The notes below the pieces were generated by a model. The model had not been told where the DNA came from, ran no database searches, and saw only the letters and a program-made list of their open reading frames with translations. Made by a program: the position numbers and the translations under genes. A stretch of 64,000 bases of DNA, from contig CAJQUN010000008.1 of assembly GCA_907163345.1 (NCBI GenBank), forward strand, positions 11,881,691 through 11,945,690, given 5' to 3'. The stretch's first letter is position 1, and each line of letters begins with the position of its first letter. Shown piece after piece: positions 1 to 11,254 of the stretch. Origin of the DNA: Haberlea rhodopensis. Its lineage: Eukaryota; Streptophyta; Magnoliopsida; Lamiales; Gesneriaceae.

Positions 1-236
1 TAGAAGCCCCTTTACATAGTTAGTTAGGTGAGGGAAACATGATTTATAACAAATCCAATTAGTATAGTGTAACTGACCTGGTATCATAGAGTGTACAGCT
101 TAAGAATTATCAAATATTTTCTACTGAAAGCATAGATAATGAAGAACATGGTGAAAGAAATTAAAATAATAAATGGGCTTCCCGTCCTGCAGGAAGATGC
201 AAAACAGGTGTTGAGAATGTGAGAAAGGAGTTCAAC

Positions 237-2455
237 CTTCCGAAAGTAAAGGATCACCACTTCTTTGGAGCCAGAAAATTTAGCTGGAGTAATTTTACAA
301 GCATCAGCGTGATGAATGTCCTTAACCTGCCTTATAAGAATTCATAAGACCTACCATTCAAACATACTGAATCGTAAAGTTAAAGCACAATACAACAGCT
401 TCAACTAACAGTACCATACATGTGAATATGACAGAGAAAATGGAGATGTATGTTAGATTTTTATGAAACATGATAATCCAAACTAAGGCCTTTGGAATCC
501 CATTTTGTGAAGCAAGTTACTGAATAACTGAAGTCCAAATTCAATGAACCAGAAACAGTTAAGTAAGCATGCCAGAAAAACTATAGAATCATTCGCAAAT
601 TACCAAATTTGTACATTGCAGTATTGCACAGCATCTGGTATTGGAAAATGGCATTGCTTTATTAACTAATCTAGGAATATTTCCAAACACCAATATTTTG
701 GGTATGTGAATGTTAATTTATACATAAATTGTTGCATCATCATGCTAGATGGATATCTTCTGCAGATTTTTTGTTTTAAACTTTCAGTTTGTTTTATTTT
801 ATCAGTTTATCTTTTGATTATTTGAAGTTTTGAATAAAGGGATAGAGTTCTAGAGAGAAAGAGGTTTTAGGAGATTTGGGTTTATATTTTCGTTTGTACG
901 GAGGAAACCTTCTTGTATTATGGAATCCAATTCATAATGAAAGGAAAAGAAAAGTTAATCACAACAGTAGTTGTCTCGTCAATGAAAGGAAGAGAAAAGT
1001 TAATACAACAGTAGTTGTCACGAGATCTGAGGTTCTCTCCTAACGAGCCTCAAACCCAAGAGATCGAGAGGTTCTCTCTAACGAGCCTAAAATTTAAAAA
1101 TCACGAATCGCCCCATCATGAGATCCAAAACCTGATATTGTAACAAATTACCAGAAGATGACCAATTCTCTGCGAAACTCTTTTTGAGATTTTTCAGAAA
1201 TTTATTCATACTTTAGGATATAAAAATTAAGCAAATCATCTACAGTCTTCTTACTGTTGACTAGGATTAAAGACTTAATATTAATCCCTCACCCATCTGT
1301 AAGCGAATATAACTCAACCTAAAGAATTCTGAACTTTCCCAAAAGATGAATATCTTATCAACTTTTCGATATTTTCCACTGTTTCAGTAGAAGTTCAGAC
1401 ATATTATACGCCTGTATAGTTCTCAATGAAATAAATTTGAAAAATGGATATTGCACATGCTTGCTCATAAAGTGTTAGTTGAAAAATTCTTTGAGATCAA
1501 TTTGTAAGGTAAAATTGTCAAGAGACACTAATTGGGCTCAAAAGAAAGCTATAACTAACTGGGATTCAGGTTTAATAAGACCATATCAACTGATCAACAT
1601 ATGGATTTTGTAAATCACAATTCTCAAAAGTCTTCCATGTGCCATCGTATCAGGTTCCCGATTCTCGTACACTTCCAAACTTGTAGAAGTTTGAGATTCA
1701 AGCAGTTTATCTCTGTACAGCTGAGTCCTTCGGTGACCAGCAGAAATCCGCAAAATAGGAACCACGTATTTAGAACTTTCAGATTCACAACTGACACAGA
1801 ATGATGTTGTTTCTAGATATTTTGAATATATTGGAAATATATTGATATTATAAAAAACTAACTTGACCAAGTAGTTAGATAGTAGCATATTGATTAGCAC
1901 AAAGAAAAGCTTCTTTTCCCAAATATGACATCTGCCCTTGTTAAATGTTCACTATTCCACTCTCATGAAGAACTCCATGCCATTCCAAACAATTCCATTC
2001 AACCATATGTACATCGAATAAAAGTTTATTGAGAACAAACAATCATAAAAACCAAATACATTTCCCAGAGAAAGTACTTGTCAACTCTTAGCGACTTCTG
2101 TCTAAAGGATGAAACCAAAATCTAGTGACATGAACAACTAAAAGAGAGCTAAAACAGAGAGAATGTCAGTAGACCAAGCAAAAATATGTTGGGGCACAAA
2201 CTGTACCTTAGAGTACTGAACAAAGCATTTGAAATCCACAGACCAAACAGTGAACAAAAATACAAGAACATGAAATGCTCCAATGCAGCCCGAAACTATT
2301 GAAGCATCCCCGAAATCCAAGGTAGGAACCACAGCTAATAGCCACACGCCATAAAGAACTGCAAAAGGCCACAAATCCAATCGCCACGCCCAATGCCTTT
2401 TTCGCAACAAATCAACAGTATTCACCACTTTTCCGCCGACATGAAACCTCGACAT
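237..2455 (-). CDS. PDR2: P5A-type cation/transmembrane-helix ATPase, 5' exons only (PDR2/MIA family)
   Basis: The first two coding exons of a P5A ATPase are visible; the gene continues past the left edge. Exon 1 is 2207-2455 (83 codons), starting at MSRFHVGGKVV; exon 2 is 237-326 (30 codons), beginning VKDIHHADACK and containing KFSGSKEVV. Both junctions follow GT-AG and keep phase 0. Exon 1 carries the two N-terminal hydrophobic segments around residues 30-46 and 56-72. This matches what I recall of the N-terminus of Arabidopsis PDR2/MIA. In that family the enzyme is an ER-membrane P-type ATPase linked to ER homeostasis, phosphate-starvation root response and pollen development; the DKTG phosphorylation loop lies in later exons not in the window. 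The start is the first ATG of the matching frame. The upstream neighbour is only intergenic DNA. Identification is firm for the family; intactness of the gene cannot be judged. Confidence 0.87.
327..2206 (-). other. Intron 1 of the P5A-ATPase gene
   Basis: A 1,880-bp AT-rich intron separates exons 1 and 2. It contains a duplicated segment near 931-1080 (GAAAGGAAAAGAAAAGTTAA and TTCTCTCCTAACGAGCCT both recur within about 60 bp). One open stretch on the gene strand (1600-1800, frame of SSKYVVPILRISAGHRR) is less AT-rich than its surroundings, but I recognise no family in it. Confidence 0.7.
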
Positions 2456-3187
2456 CACGATGCTTCCGTTGCTTCTACTCCAAATTTTCTGCGATTTCAA
2501 AAGAAAAAAAAAATAAGGAAGCAACTAGTGGAGACTATTGATGAGATGTTGTCTTCAGCTCATTATTTGGAAAAAATTACAGTAATCGTTGCAACTTTGC
2601 ATCTTTACTTTCGCTTTTTCTTACAATATACTTTACGCTTTCGTAAAGAAAACAAAACAGGCCATTGATTCGAACACAGAAGAATTTATGGCAAGATATT
2701 CCGAAGAGAAGAGAATAGGAATTGACATAGAAAATGAAGCGAACCTGTGTGCCGAAGGGGACCGGAGGATGATTGATCGAGCAGCCCTAGAGGTTTTCAA
2801 CAGAGTGATGTTATTGGAAGCTGAGGCATTTTTTTATACAACATTCATTGAGAATATATATGCCCAATCGTATGTGGCAGCTCCAAAAAAATTGTTCTCA
2901 ATTTATTTATTAGTTCAATAATCTTAATCAGTTAATACTTTTTTTAAATAAAATAATCTAAAACTTGGAAGAAATTTCTAAAAATATGAGATCCTTGCTG
3001 AGTTTTCTCCTCCTAATTTTTTTTTTTTTACTATTAAAAATTGGATGATTACGTGAATATTTTTTGAATTATTATGATGGTAAATTTTGTTATTCCTTTT
3101 CAATATGTCAAAAAGTATGATTATTTAAAATTTCTACAGAATGAAATCATTTGCGGTACTCTCCTCAAATCCTTTGATTATTGAAAT
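2456..3187. other. Upstream/intergenic region of the P5A-ATPase gene with an unrecognised open stretch
   Basis: This should hold the promoter and 5' UTR of the minus-strand ATPase gene. On the plus strand, 2660-2921 reads open without interruption after an AG acceptor-like site (AACAAAACAG), giving an acidic stretch including RYSEEKRIGIDIENEANL and DRRMIDRAALEVFNRV. It is more complex than the surrounding AT-rich DNA but I cannot name a family, and no upstream exon is evident. It could be a fragment of a neighbouring gene, or chance. Confidence 0.3.
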
Positions 3188-3190
3188 TTA

Positions 3191-3722
3191 GGGGGGTGTA
3201 TTCAATCTAGATTTTTACTGACTTTTAATGATTTTTTTAAATGATTGACTTTTATGGAGTTGATAGATTTCTATTGACTTTTATAGAATTTCATGGAGTT
3301 ATAAAAATATTTGTATAGACTTTTTCAATAGATTTCTATGGACTTTATCGATTTTTAATGACTTTTAGAATTATGGACTTTTATGAAATTGATAGATTTC
3401 TAATAACTTTTATAGAATTACACGGAATTATCAAATGAATTTTATAGACTCTATAGATTTTACAACTTATAATTAATTTCTTTGAACTACAAATGAGCAT
3501 AAATAACTTATTCAACATATAATTTTTTTGACTATTAATGTAAACACATTTTACTTATTTAACAGTGAAAATGTGAAAAATACATATTCAATTCTTTTGC
3601 ATGGCAAATACTGAACAACATTTTGCATCTTCAAGATGACGACCTGGATTGAATATCTCTAGACTTTTAAACTCCATAAAAGTCATTAAAAGTCAATAAA
3701 AGTCTATAACCAATACACCCCC
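3191..3722. mobile_element. Tourist/Harbinger-like MITE
   Basis: The ends are inverted copies: both read GGGGGTGTATT inward, and similarity continues for about 50 nt (CTGACTTTTAATGA on the left, TTGACTTTTAATGA on the right complement). The flanks show TTA at 3188-3190 and 3723-3725, the 3-bp duplication expected for PIF/Harbinger elements. The 532-bp interior is made of degenerate repeats of a GACTTTTATGGA-like motif and has no coding capacity. Confidence 0.72.
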
Positions 3723-5412
3723 TTATAGTTTACAATTTTAACTTGTTTATTAAATAATAATAATAATGTAATTGGTATCAAATCCCTACAAAATGAAATC
3801 TCCCACAAATCCTTTTCTCAAACGATCCAAGTCCAATCATAGTTTTATCATTATAAATAATTTGAATACTATATATTATTTGGCTTTTATGTTATCCACG
3901 GGTTTAATTTTGAAAAGCACACATTAAAGGAAAAATAAAATATATTGTTTGAAAACAATGGTTTAATTTTTTTTTAAATTTTGACTCAAGCTCAAAAAAT
4001 ATATCTAATGAAGCAATGGAGAATTGAAGATGTTGATTGGAGAGATTGAATGATAAAACTTGCATGCATTTAAATTACAAATCTATATGTATATCAAAGC
4101 TTTATTGACATGAGAAATTTATATCCAAATTAAATCTTTAGACTTCACATAAATAATTTGAAATATAGTGATGATAGTAATAATTAATTAAAATCTATAA
4201 TTAATATCAGAAATTATTTATTATTTGAAATTTAGGTGATTAGTGAGAAAGTACACAATCTAGGATAATTTTATATTCAAATATTTGTAAAAACCCAAAA
4301 ATTGTCCCAACACCAGCCGCTATTTAGTCACATTCTTATGGCTATCTGAAATTCATCAGGCTCGCTTATAAATTCATGAGGAAAAGACATTTCTTTGAAA
4401 ATTCTGAAAAAATATTCACAACATTCCCATCAACCCCAGAAAGGTTTGTGCGTAGGAGGTGAGGAAAAATAAGCAGCCAAATGCCTAGAAAAAAATTGGG
4501 AACATAGCTGGAAACAAGTGAGAACACCATTTTCAAGTTCACGCTTTTCTTTCTTGTGTTTCCAAACTGATTTTTTAACCTTGCCGATGGCCAGAAATGT
4601 ATCCAAAAGTGCCTTATTTCGATCATCAAGTACTCGACTCACTCATCTTTGAAGAATAAATATGGTACGAAACGGTCAGAAATTGGAAAAAATGTTCCAC
4701 CTAAAAGTCGAAGAACTCAACGAGACGCATCTACCGCCGTCGAAACGCTCCCACGCATTGTCACGTCATAGGACCGGAGCCGATAACATTTGTGTTGCTT
4801 CCAAACATAAAATTCGAAAACAACAAGCATCATAGTATATAATCCAACCAGTCTTTAATCCATTAAATAAATATGTTTTTACAACTTGAAATTATATAAA
4901 AGAAATTGGTTGCATGATTGTTCTAAGCGAAATAAATCAATGGAAGCCTAAACAATTAAACTTAACAAACTGCAGTTTCTTGAAACCTTAGTAGCAACAA
5001 GGAATTACCTGTTAAACATGGATTTTTCTTTTATTCATTTTCATTTAGTAACTCTGCTATCATTTACAATATATATAGATACAAGTTACAAGCTCATGAT
5101 TGTATTTACGGCCAATATATTTGCTAAGATGGATCATTTTAAACAAGGGATTTGATATTATTCATCTCTTATTTTATTGGGACTAATGACTCACGTGAAT
5201 ACTCTTCTTCAAGTTGGTGCTTGGATATCACTAATGCCCTTATCAAGTGAGTCGTGGCAGTTGATCTTCTGATTTAACGAAGGGAAATCGTATAATTATG
5301 TCATTAAGAGTTTATTTAATGAAGTGCCTGTTTATTTCAGCGTTCTGAGTTCGATCATGTTGGACAGGGTTTTGTGAGATATCAATGTCAACTTTATTAT
5401 TGCTGAACAAGC
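3723..5412. other. AT-rich intergenic DNA with a doubtful coding fragment
   Basis: No supported gene. On the minus strand at 4430-4642 a 70-codon frame begins MSRVLDDRNKALLDTFLAIG and continues with lysine/glutamate-rich sequence; a second frame downstream (about 4320-4400) reads EFISEPDEFQ. Together they might be a decayed or first exon of an unknown gene, but I recognise no family and splice sites are not convincing. Confidence 0.3.
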
Positions 5413-8400
5413 TCATCTCCAAGCACGGCACGCATCCAATTTCCAGCAATAACCTCCTTGGCCATCGCACAGCCCTTTTGCCAACCCTCTGAACTCAGCC
5501 TCAACACTTGACAAAGCCACTACCTTTTGCTTATTATTTCGCCATGTCCCTAAGTTTCCTCCCACAAATGTAAAGTAACCTGAAGTAGAGTTTCTATCCA
5601 GCACGATCCCTGCCCAATCGGCATATGTATACACTTCAATATGTTTACATGGTTGTTTCTGGAAAACATTATTCCCTTTCCCTGTGAGGATTTCACGCAG
5701 CAAAGGATCCGATCACCGCATCCATATGCACTTCACTTGGATTATGCATAAACTAGCTTACCACACTCAGCGCCTATGATATATCGGGGCCAGTGTGACA
5801 AGTAGATAAGTTTCCCCACCAGTCGTTGATATCTCCCTTTATTTGTAGGCGCTTGGTATAGGTGTTCTATAAGTTTATGATTTTGGACTATAGGAGTTGT
5901 TGCTGGCTTGCACTCCATTAATCCTACCTTCGAAAAAGGATTAAGTATATACTTTCTTTGTGGCAGGAAGATAAACTTCGAGATCTTGCTACTTCTAAAT
6001 CCAAGAAGTATTTAAGTCCTCCTAAATTCTTCATTTCGAAATCAACAGCTAGTTTCTCTTGTAGTTGATAAATTTCTTTGTCATCATCCCAAGTAATAAT
6101 CATGTCATCCACATACACAACCTTCCATTGTTGATGTTTTACGAAAAGGTGTGGTCCACATTGCTTTGCTTAACTCCGTACCCTTTCATTGTTGAGCTAA
6201 ATCTCTCAAACCATGCTCAAGGTGATTGTTTCAACTTGTATAAAGCTCGTTCTGTGACACCCCTTACACATATAACACATACACATGAGGCATAACATAA
6301 TATTAATGGCAGCAGAAATTTCAATCTCATAACATCATGCAATCAAGACATTTAGCATCTTATAATAAGTTACAAGGCATATCGAGATATGTATGCCACA
6401 AAAATGACCAAGGTTGTACCCCTCACAACCCAACCAAAAACCTATACAATATATGCAAATGATGAGCTGAGGGAGAAGGACTAGAGTCAGCCAGCCGACC
6501 TTCGATCCATTACTTCCAAAATACGTAGAAACACCTTGTAGAATCAACTTTTTATTTACAGCAACTGAAAAACAACATTTGCATTTGGGTGAGTTGCAAA
6601 CTCAATGAGCATATTCAATAACGTAGTATTTAAAATCACACAAGCATATAATTCATATCCACATAAGCACATGAATATACTCACATGATTCATCATCATA
6701 AGCTTTTCATCACTTCACATGATTCATATAAAATGAAATGATGCACATGTATGTCTGTATTGTTATTCTGTTATGACCCAACTAATACCAAGAACAATCC
6801 GCGATCACGATATGGCCGGCACTCTGTAGATCCCCTTTTGAGTTCTCAATTAACTCGGAATCGATATTCTTTGATTCTGTAATTATGACCGTACTCAGAA
6901 TGAAATAACACATGGTTCAAGGTCATTAGTGGCCATAACAGAGTTCTTTAATCTCTTATTAATGCACATGTCATAATCATATGCATAACATCAAAATAAT
7001 AAGGTAAATAACATCATATAGAACTTATAACATCACATTTCACCATGTACATTTCAGAACTCAAGTTAGTTCTTGCACATCATATTGCATCCATTCCAAT
7101 TCATTCAAACAATTCAGGATACTTATATAACACAAATTACATACTTATATAAAGTTAAATACCAAGTTATAAGGATATACTCACAAGCGATACTCCTATC
7201 TCGTAGGAAGTGCTTAATTCGCCTTACTGGTGCCAGTATCAAACGTAGAACCTATCAGTGCATATCAAATGCACAACCAAACTCAATATCATATGTTTTA
7301 ATATGAATTAATTATCGTTATGCATGAAATGTTCATACCAGGTGCAATATTACTTTTCTACTATTCATTATTTCTCAAAGTTACAATTATGTTTTCTCAA
7401 TTTCATTTTAGTGTAACCAGTATATGCACATAACTTTTTATACCCATAAATTTTGTCTAAATTCGAAACTACAACAGAATCTCATGTTTCTTGTTACATA
7501 TTGTTTATCATTGTTTAATCTATCACATATATGAATTTCATAATTTTTGGGCATTATTTCAAATTAAGCCATACCCTAAACATAAGAAAAGTTAAGAAAA
7601 ACTACCTCAAAAGGAAGGTAACGAGGCGAGGATTCCAGATATGTACTTATTTTCAAGTTTTGACGTCGTTTCGAAGTCCGAAAATCAACGAAACCTAAAT
7701 TTCTTTCTTCTCTTTTCTCTTTCAAAGTTCACGGCAATTACACACACTAAAACGTGTAATTATGTGTAAATCCTGAATTTTCAGTCGGTTTCCAGATTTA
7801 TTTTCGTTTTTATTTTCTTTTATTTTTTTTAATAAATTTCTAAAATTACCAAAATACCCTTCAACATCTATTCTATTCTTTTCAACTTTAATCACTAAAT
7901 TTAATCACTATTTTTCAATTTATTCATTAAATTTACTATATATTCAATTTTACTACTATTTATTCAATATATTTGAATATATTCACTATATATATTCAAT
8001 ATTTCTTAACATTTATTCACTATTTCTTAACATTTATTCATTACTCAATTTATTAAATCTATTCAATATTACTTAAATTCTATCCATTCTATGTATTTTT
8101 ATCACTTATTTATCAATATTTTCCTAACTTTAATCAATTACATATTTTACAATCTCTATGCTTTCCAATGCACATATGAAATGTCAAAATATATGCATTT
8201 ATGCTATGAATGATTTCATATATGCCATGATGCGTATGCATGATCATGTGAAATTTTCGGGTCATGACACGTTCCATCTTACTCACCATCTCAGTCTTAG
8301 AGGAAGATGTGTACCCTAATGCAAGATTCATATAGACCTCTTCTAAATAACCATGGAGAAAAATGTTCTCATGTCAAGTTGTTATAGTGGCCAATGAAAT

Positions 8401-9530
8401 TTTACCGCAAGAGATAATAACACTACAATGTTCAATTTGGCAACTTGGGAGAATGTTTCCACATAATATATCTCGTAATTTGAGTAATTCCCATTGCCAC
8501 GAGCCAAGCCATATATCTGGCAGTGGACTTATCGTCTTCGTATTTGATTGAAAAAACCCATTTACACCTACTATCTTCTTACCTTCAGGTTTTGGTACTA
8601 GATTCCACGTATGATTCTTTTGTAAGGCTTTAAGCTCCCCTTATATGGCTTGTGTCTATTTGGGATGAGCCATTGCTTGTTCCACGTTATCTGGAATCTG
8701 TTGGGAACATAATGCATTTGTGAAGGCCTTCATATTCTCGGGTAGACGTTGTGTAGTCATACAGTTGGCAATGAAATATTTGGACTTCCTTGCTTCTTCA
8801 ACGGGGATTACATGTTTGGTGGTTTACCACGATTGTGCCTGAAAGGTAACATATATTCCAATGAACTATTTGAATCATTAGCAGGGGAACTTATTTCAAG
8901 GCTGCCCACAGTAGAATACTTCGACAGTGTAGGAGAGTGGGGTTCTTGGTCTGCTTGGTTGTCACTTGGTTCATTGGCCTGAGCTACTTCCACGATAGCA
9001 ATCCTTTCATGTTCATTGTTTATCTTGTTCTAATGGTCCGTGCTCGAGTTGTCCTATAGTTCTGTGTTAGACTCAGTGGTAGCTTCGAATCCATGTTCTG
9101 TAGTAGTATTCATGGTCTTCCCATGAGCCAAGTCATTCCTTCACTTGTGGTCTCCCCCTGAGGAGTTGAATTGGATAATATAGGAGGGAGTAATGATTTA
9201 ATTCCAGGAATGTAACATCCATAGTGATATAGATTGTATGAGTGGTTGGATCTAAACATTTATCCCCCTTTCTATATACCCTGAGAAATAGACACTTGAC
9301 TGCAGACAAATCAAGTTTACAACGTCTTATGGAGATGAACGAAGACCACACATCCAAAGACTTTTCGTGGACGCATGAGGACACTGGGAGGGTAATGTGG
9401 TGGATAGTACTTGGAGGGGTGTTTGAAATTGCAAGACTCTAGATGGTATGCGATTTATGAGGTATATCGTAGAGGTTACTGTCTCAATCTAAAAACAAAG
9501 TGGTACATAAAAATCGATGTAAGTTGAAAC
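5413..9530 (-). pseudogene. Decayed Ty1/copia polyprotein, split by a solo LTR
   Basis: Fragments of a copia pol are spread over 5413-6250 and 8275-9530 on the minus strand. Recognisable pieces are the RNase H end (ADWAGIVLDRNSTSGYFTFVGG, then SSVEAEFRGLA, 5450-5650), the RT motif MYVDDMIITWDD near 6110, and, on the far side of the insertion, the post-integrase region (KGDKCLDPTTHTIYITMDVTFLE, 9190-9270), the FGCVVFVH motif near 9370 and LINRIPSRVLQFQTP near 9450. Many frameshifts and stops break it, and the last part of RNase H is missing at the left. LTRs are not visible. It is older than the solo LTR that interrupts it between 6252 and 8270. Confidence 0.8.
6253..8269 (-). mobile_element. 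Solo LTR of a Ty3/gypsy element (Tekay/Del-like)
   Basis: A 2,017-bp segment begins TGTGACACCCC and ends GGGTCATGACA, so its ends are TG...CA with short inverted repeats. It is flanked on both sides by CGTTC (6248-6252 and 8270-8274), and the copia pseudogene resumes on the other side. No primer-binding site, polypurine tract or coding sequence is present, so it is an LTR left after recombination between two LTRs. Size and end sequences resemble chromovirus (Tekay/Del) LTRs; the strand is by analogy. AT-rich direct repeats, such as two copies of TTTCTTAACATTTATTCA, lie at 8005-8045. Confidence 0.83.
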
Positions 9531-9531
9531 C

Positions 9532-9731
9532 GTTGGTTGATAAACCACCTCCCTCGTGTCTAGGTCCGGCGACAACGCGCGTGACTACAGTTGCTACTGC
9601 CTGCTATCGTCGTGCCCAGCGTCCCCATGACACTCTAGATCTCAATCATAATCAAAGGGTATCAAGGAAATAGAAGAGTCAATATGATATACCTAATGAA
9701 TCATCTATGCATCATGTGACATATGCAACTC
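9532..9731. other. Left half of an older LTR-like repeat interrupted by Copia-A
   Basis: A short GC-rich patch (9560-9615) is followed by AT-rich sequence that resumes after the Copia-A element at 18471. No gene is seen. The composition and motifs resemble gypsy LTR sequence. Confidence 0.35.
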
Positions 9732-9736
9732 AATAT

Positions 9737-11239
9737 TGTAAGTAATCCTAAGAGCATACAACGCAGCGGAATAAAATTTTAGGATTACAAACCAGCAAAT
9801 CTATACATAGGTTATCATATCGGATTAAGGAATACGAAGGTTCTCACCCTTGTAGCGTGTTTGAAGCAGAATCCACGGAGCAGCACGTCCAACGAACTCC
9901 GAGTCACAAGCAACACCTCCAAGGTCTTGCCTCTACGGTATCCACATGATCAAATCGAAAGGGATGTTCAAGAACAAGTTGCTAGACTTATTCTTGAACC
10001 TATATCAAAACACGGTTCAAAACCGATCAATAGCCACCAATCTCCAACCTTTTCTTACGGCGGCGGCGGCAAGGAAAGGTGACGGCCGAGAGCCTTTTGG
10101 AGGATGGCTAGGGTTTATGTTTGATATCAAAGAATGATATGAAAGTATTATTAACAATTAATCAAAACCATGTATTTATATTATAAGGCTTTTAATTAAG
10201 GTTCAAGACTTTCTTAAAGTCTTATGGGCCCAAACCCATGATTTAATTAAAACCTTTTAATCACTTAATTAAGACTCTTCTTAATTAATTAATTCATCCA
10301 ATGAATTTAATTTCCCCTATCGATTTAATCTTTTGTGCGACCCGATAGGATCTTGTAATGTTGGCAGTGACATAAAATCTCATTTTACGTTTCAAGCATT
10401 GAGCGGTATCTAGCAACACATCAATGCTACCCAAATTACAAGAATGTCAATGACTCGACATAACCTTTAGAACTTGTGATAATATTAATCATGTAACTTA
10501 ATCCCTTTGTCCTTTGTGTTTAGATTGAACACGAGTCATGGAATAGTCATACTCGTATATCCAATCTTTATTTCTTGATCCCCAAGTAGAACTAGAATAA
10601 ACGAATAAGCTCGATATCTCATATCGACTCATTCGAGCATGGCCATGCATTTTAGTTCTCACTTGATCAAGGGCCAAACACATCTCCTGTTATATAGGAG
10701 GGACAAATCCTATCTCGATCAGTCAACATCCCTCTACATAATTCGTAGTATATCCAATAGTCGCCTTTATAGATTACCCTGTTACGGGTAACGTTTGACG
10801 ATATCAAGATACATAACTCCTTATGTTGGGATCTCTGATGATCACAAGTCGTAAGGATTTCATACATTATTATCACTATGAGAATTGCATATGACGATCA
10901 TATAACTATCCATGTTGCATTCTCATGGTGGGTCTGTCCAGTACATCGTTCTCTAACATGTACCCATATGTTGATTTGATATCTCATATCAATGAACAAT
11001 TCATCGATCAACATATACTAGTCTCTACGTATTATCATTATCCCTATTCATGATAATACTTGACGAGGGACATCTTTAAGAATAATACAATATTATTCTA
11101 AGGACATTAACATATATATTAATTCACAATGCACAGTTAAAAGAATAATATATAATAATGAATTGCCATTCATAAAACCATAAAACATTGTATGTCATAA
11201 ACAATCATCTAATGACTTGTCTTAGGGCATATCCCAACA
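9737..11239 (-). repeat. Copia-A 3' LTR
   Basis: The 1,503-bp long terminal repeat at the 3' end of Copia-A, bounded by TG...CA and adjacent to the polypurine tract. It is almost identical to the copy at 16964-18465. Open frames inside it have no family match and recur in both LTRs, so they are not genes. Confidence 0.93.
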
Positions 11240-11254
11240 AATCTCCCACTTGCA

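Noticed and set aside
9861..10137. Small ORFs duplicated at 17088-17351
   Set aside because: They occur in both Copia-A LTRs and are LTR sequence rather than genes.
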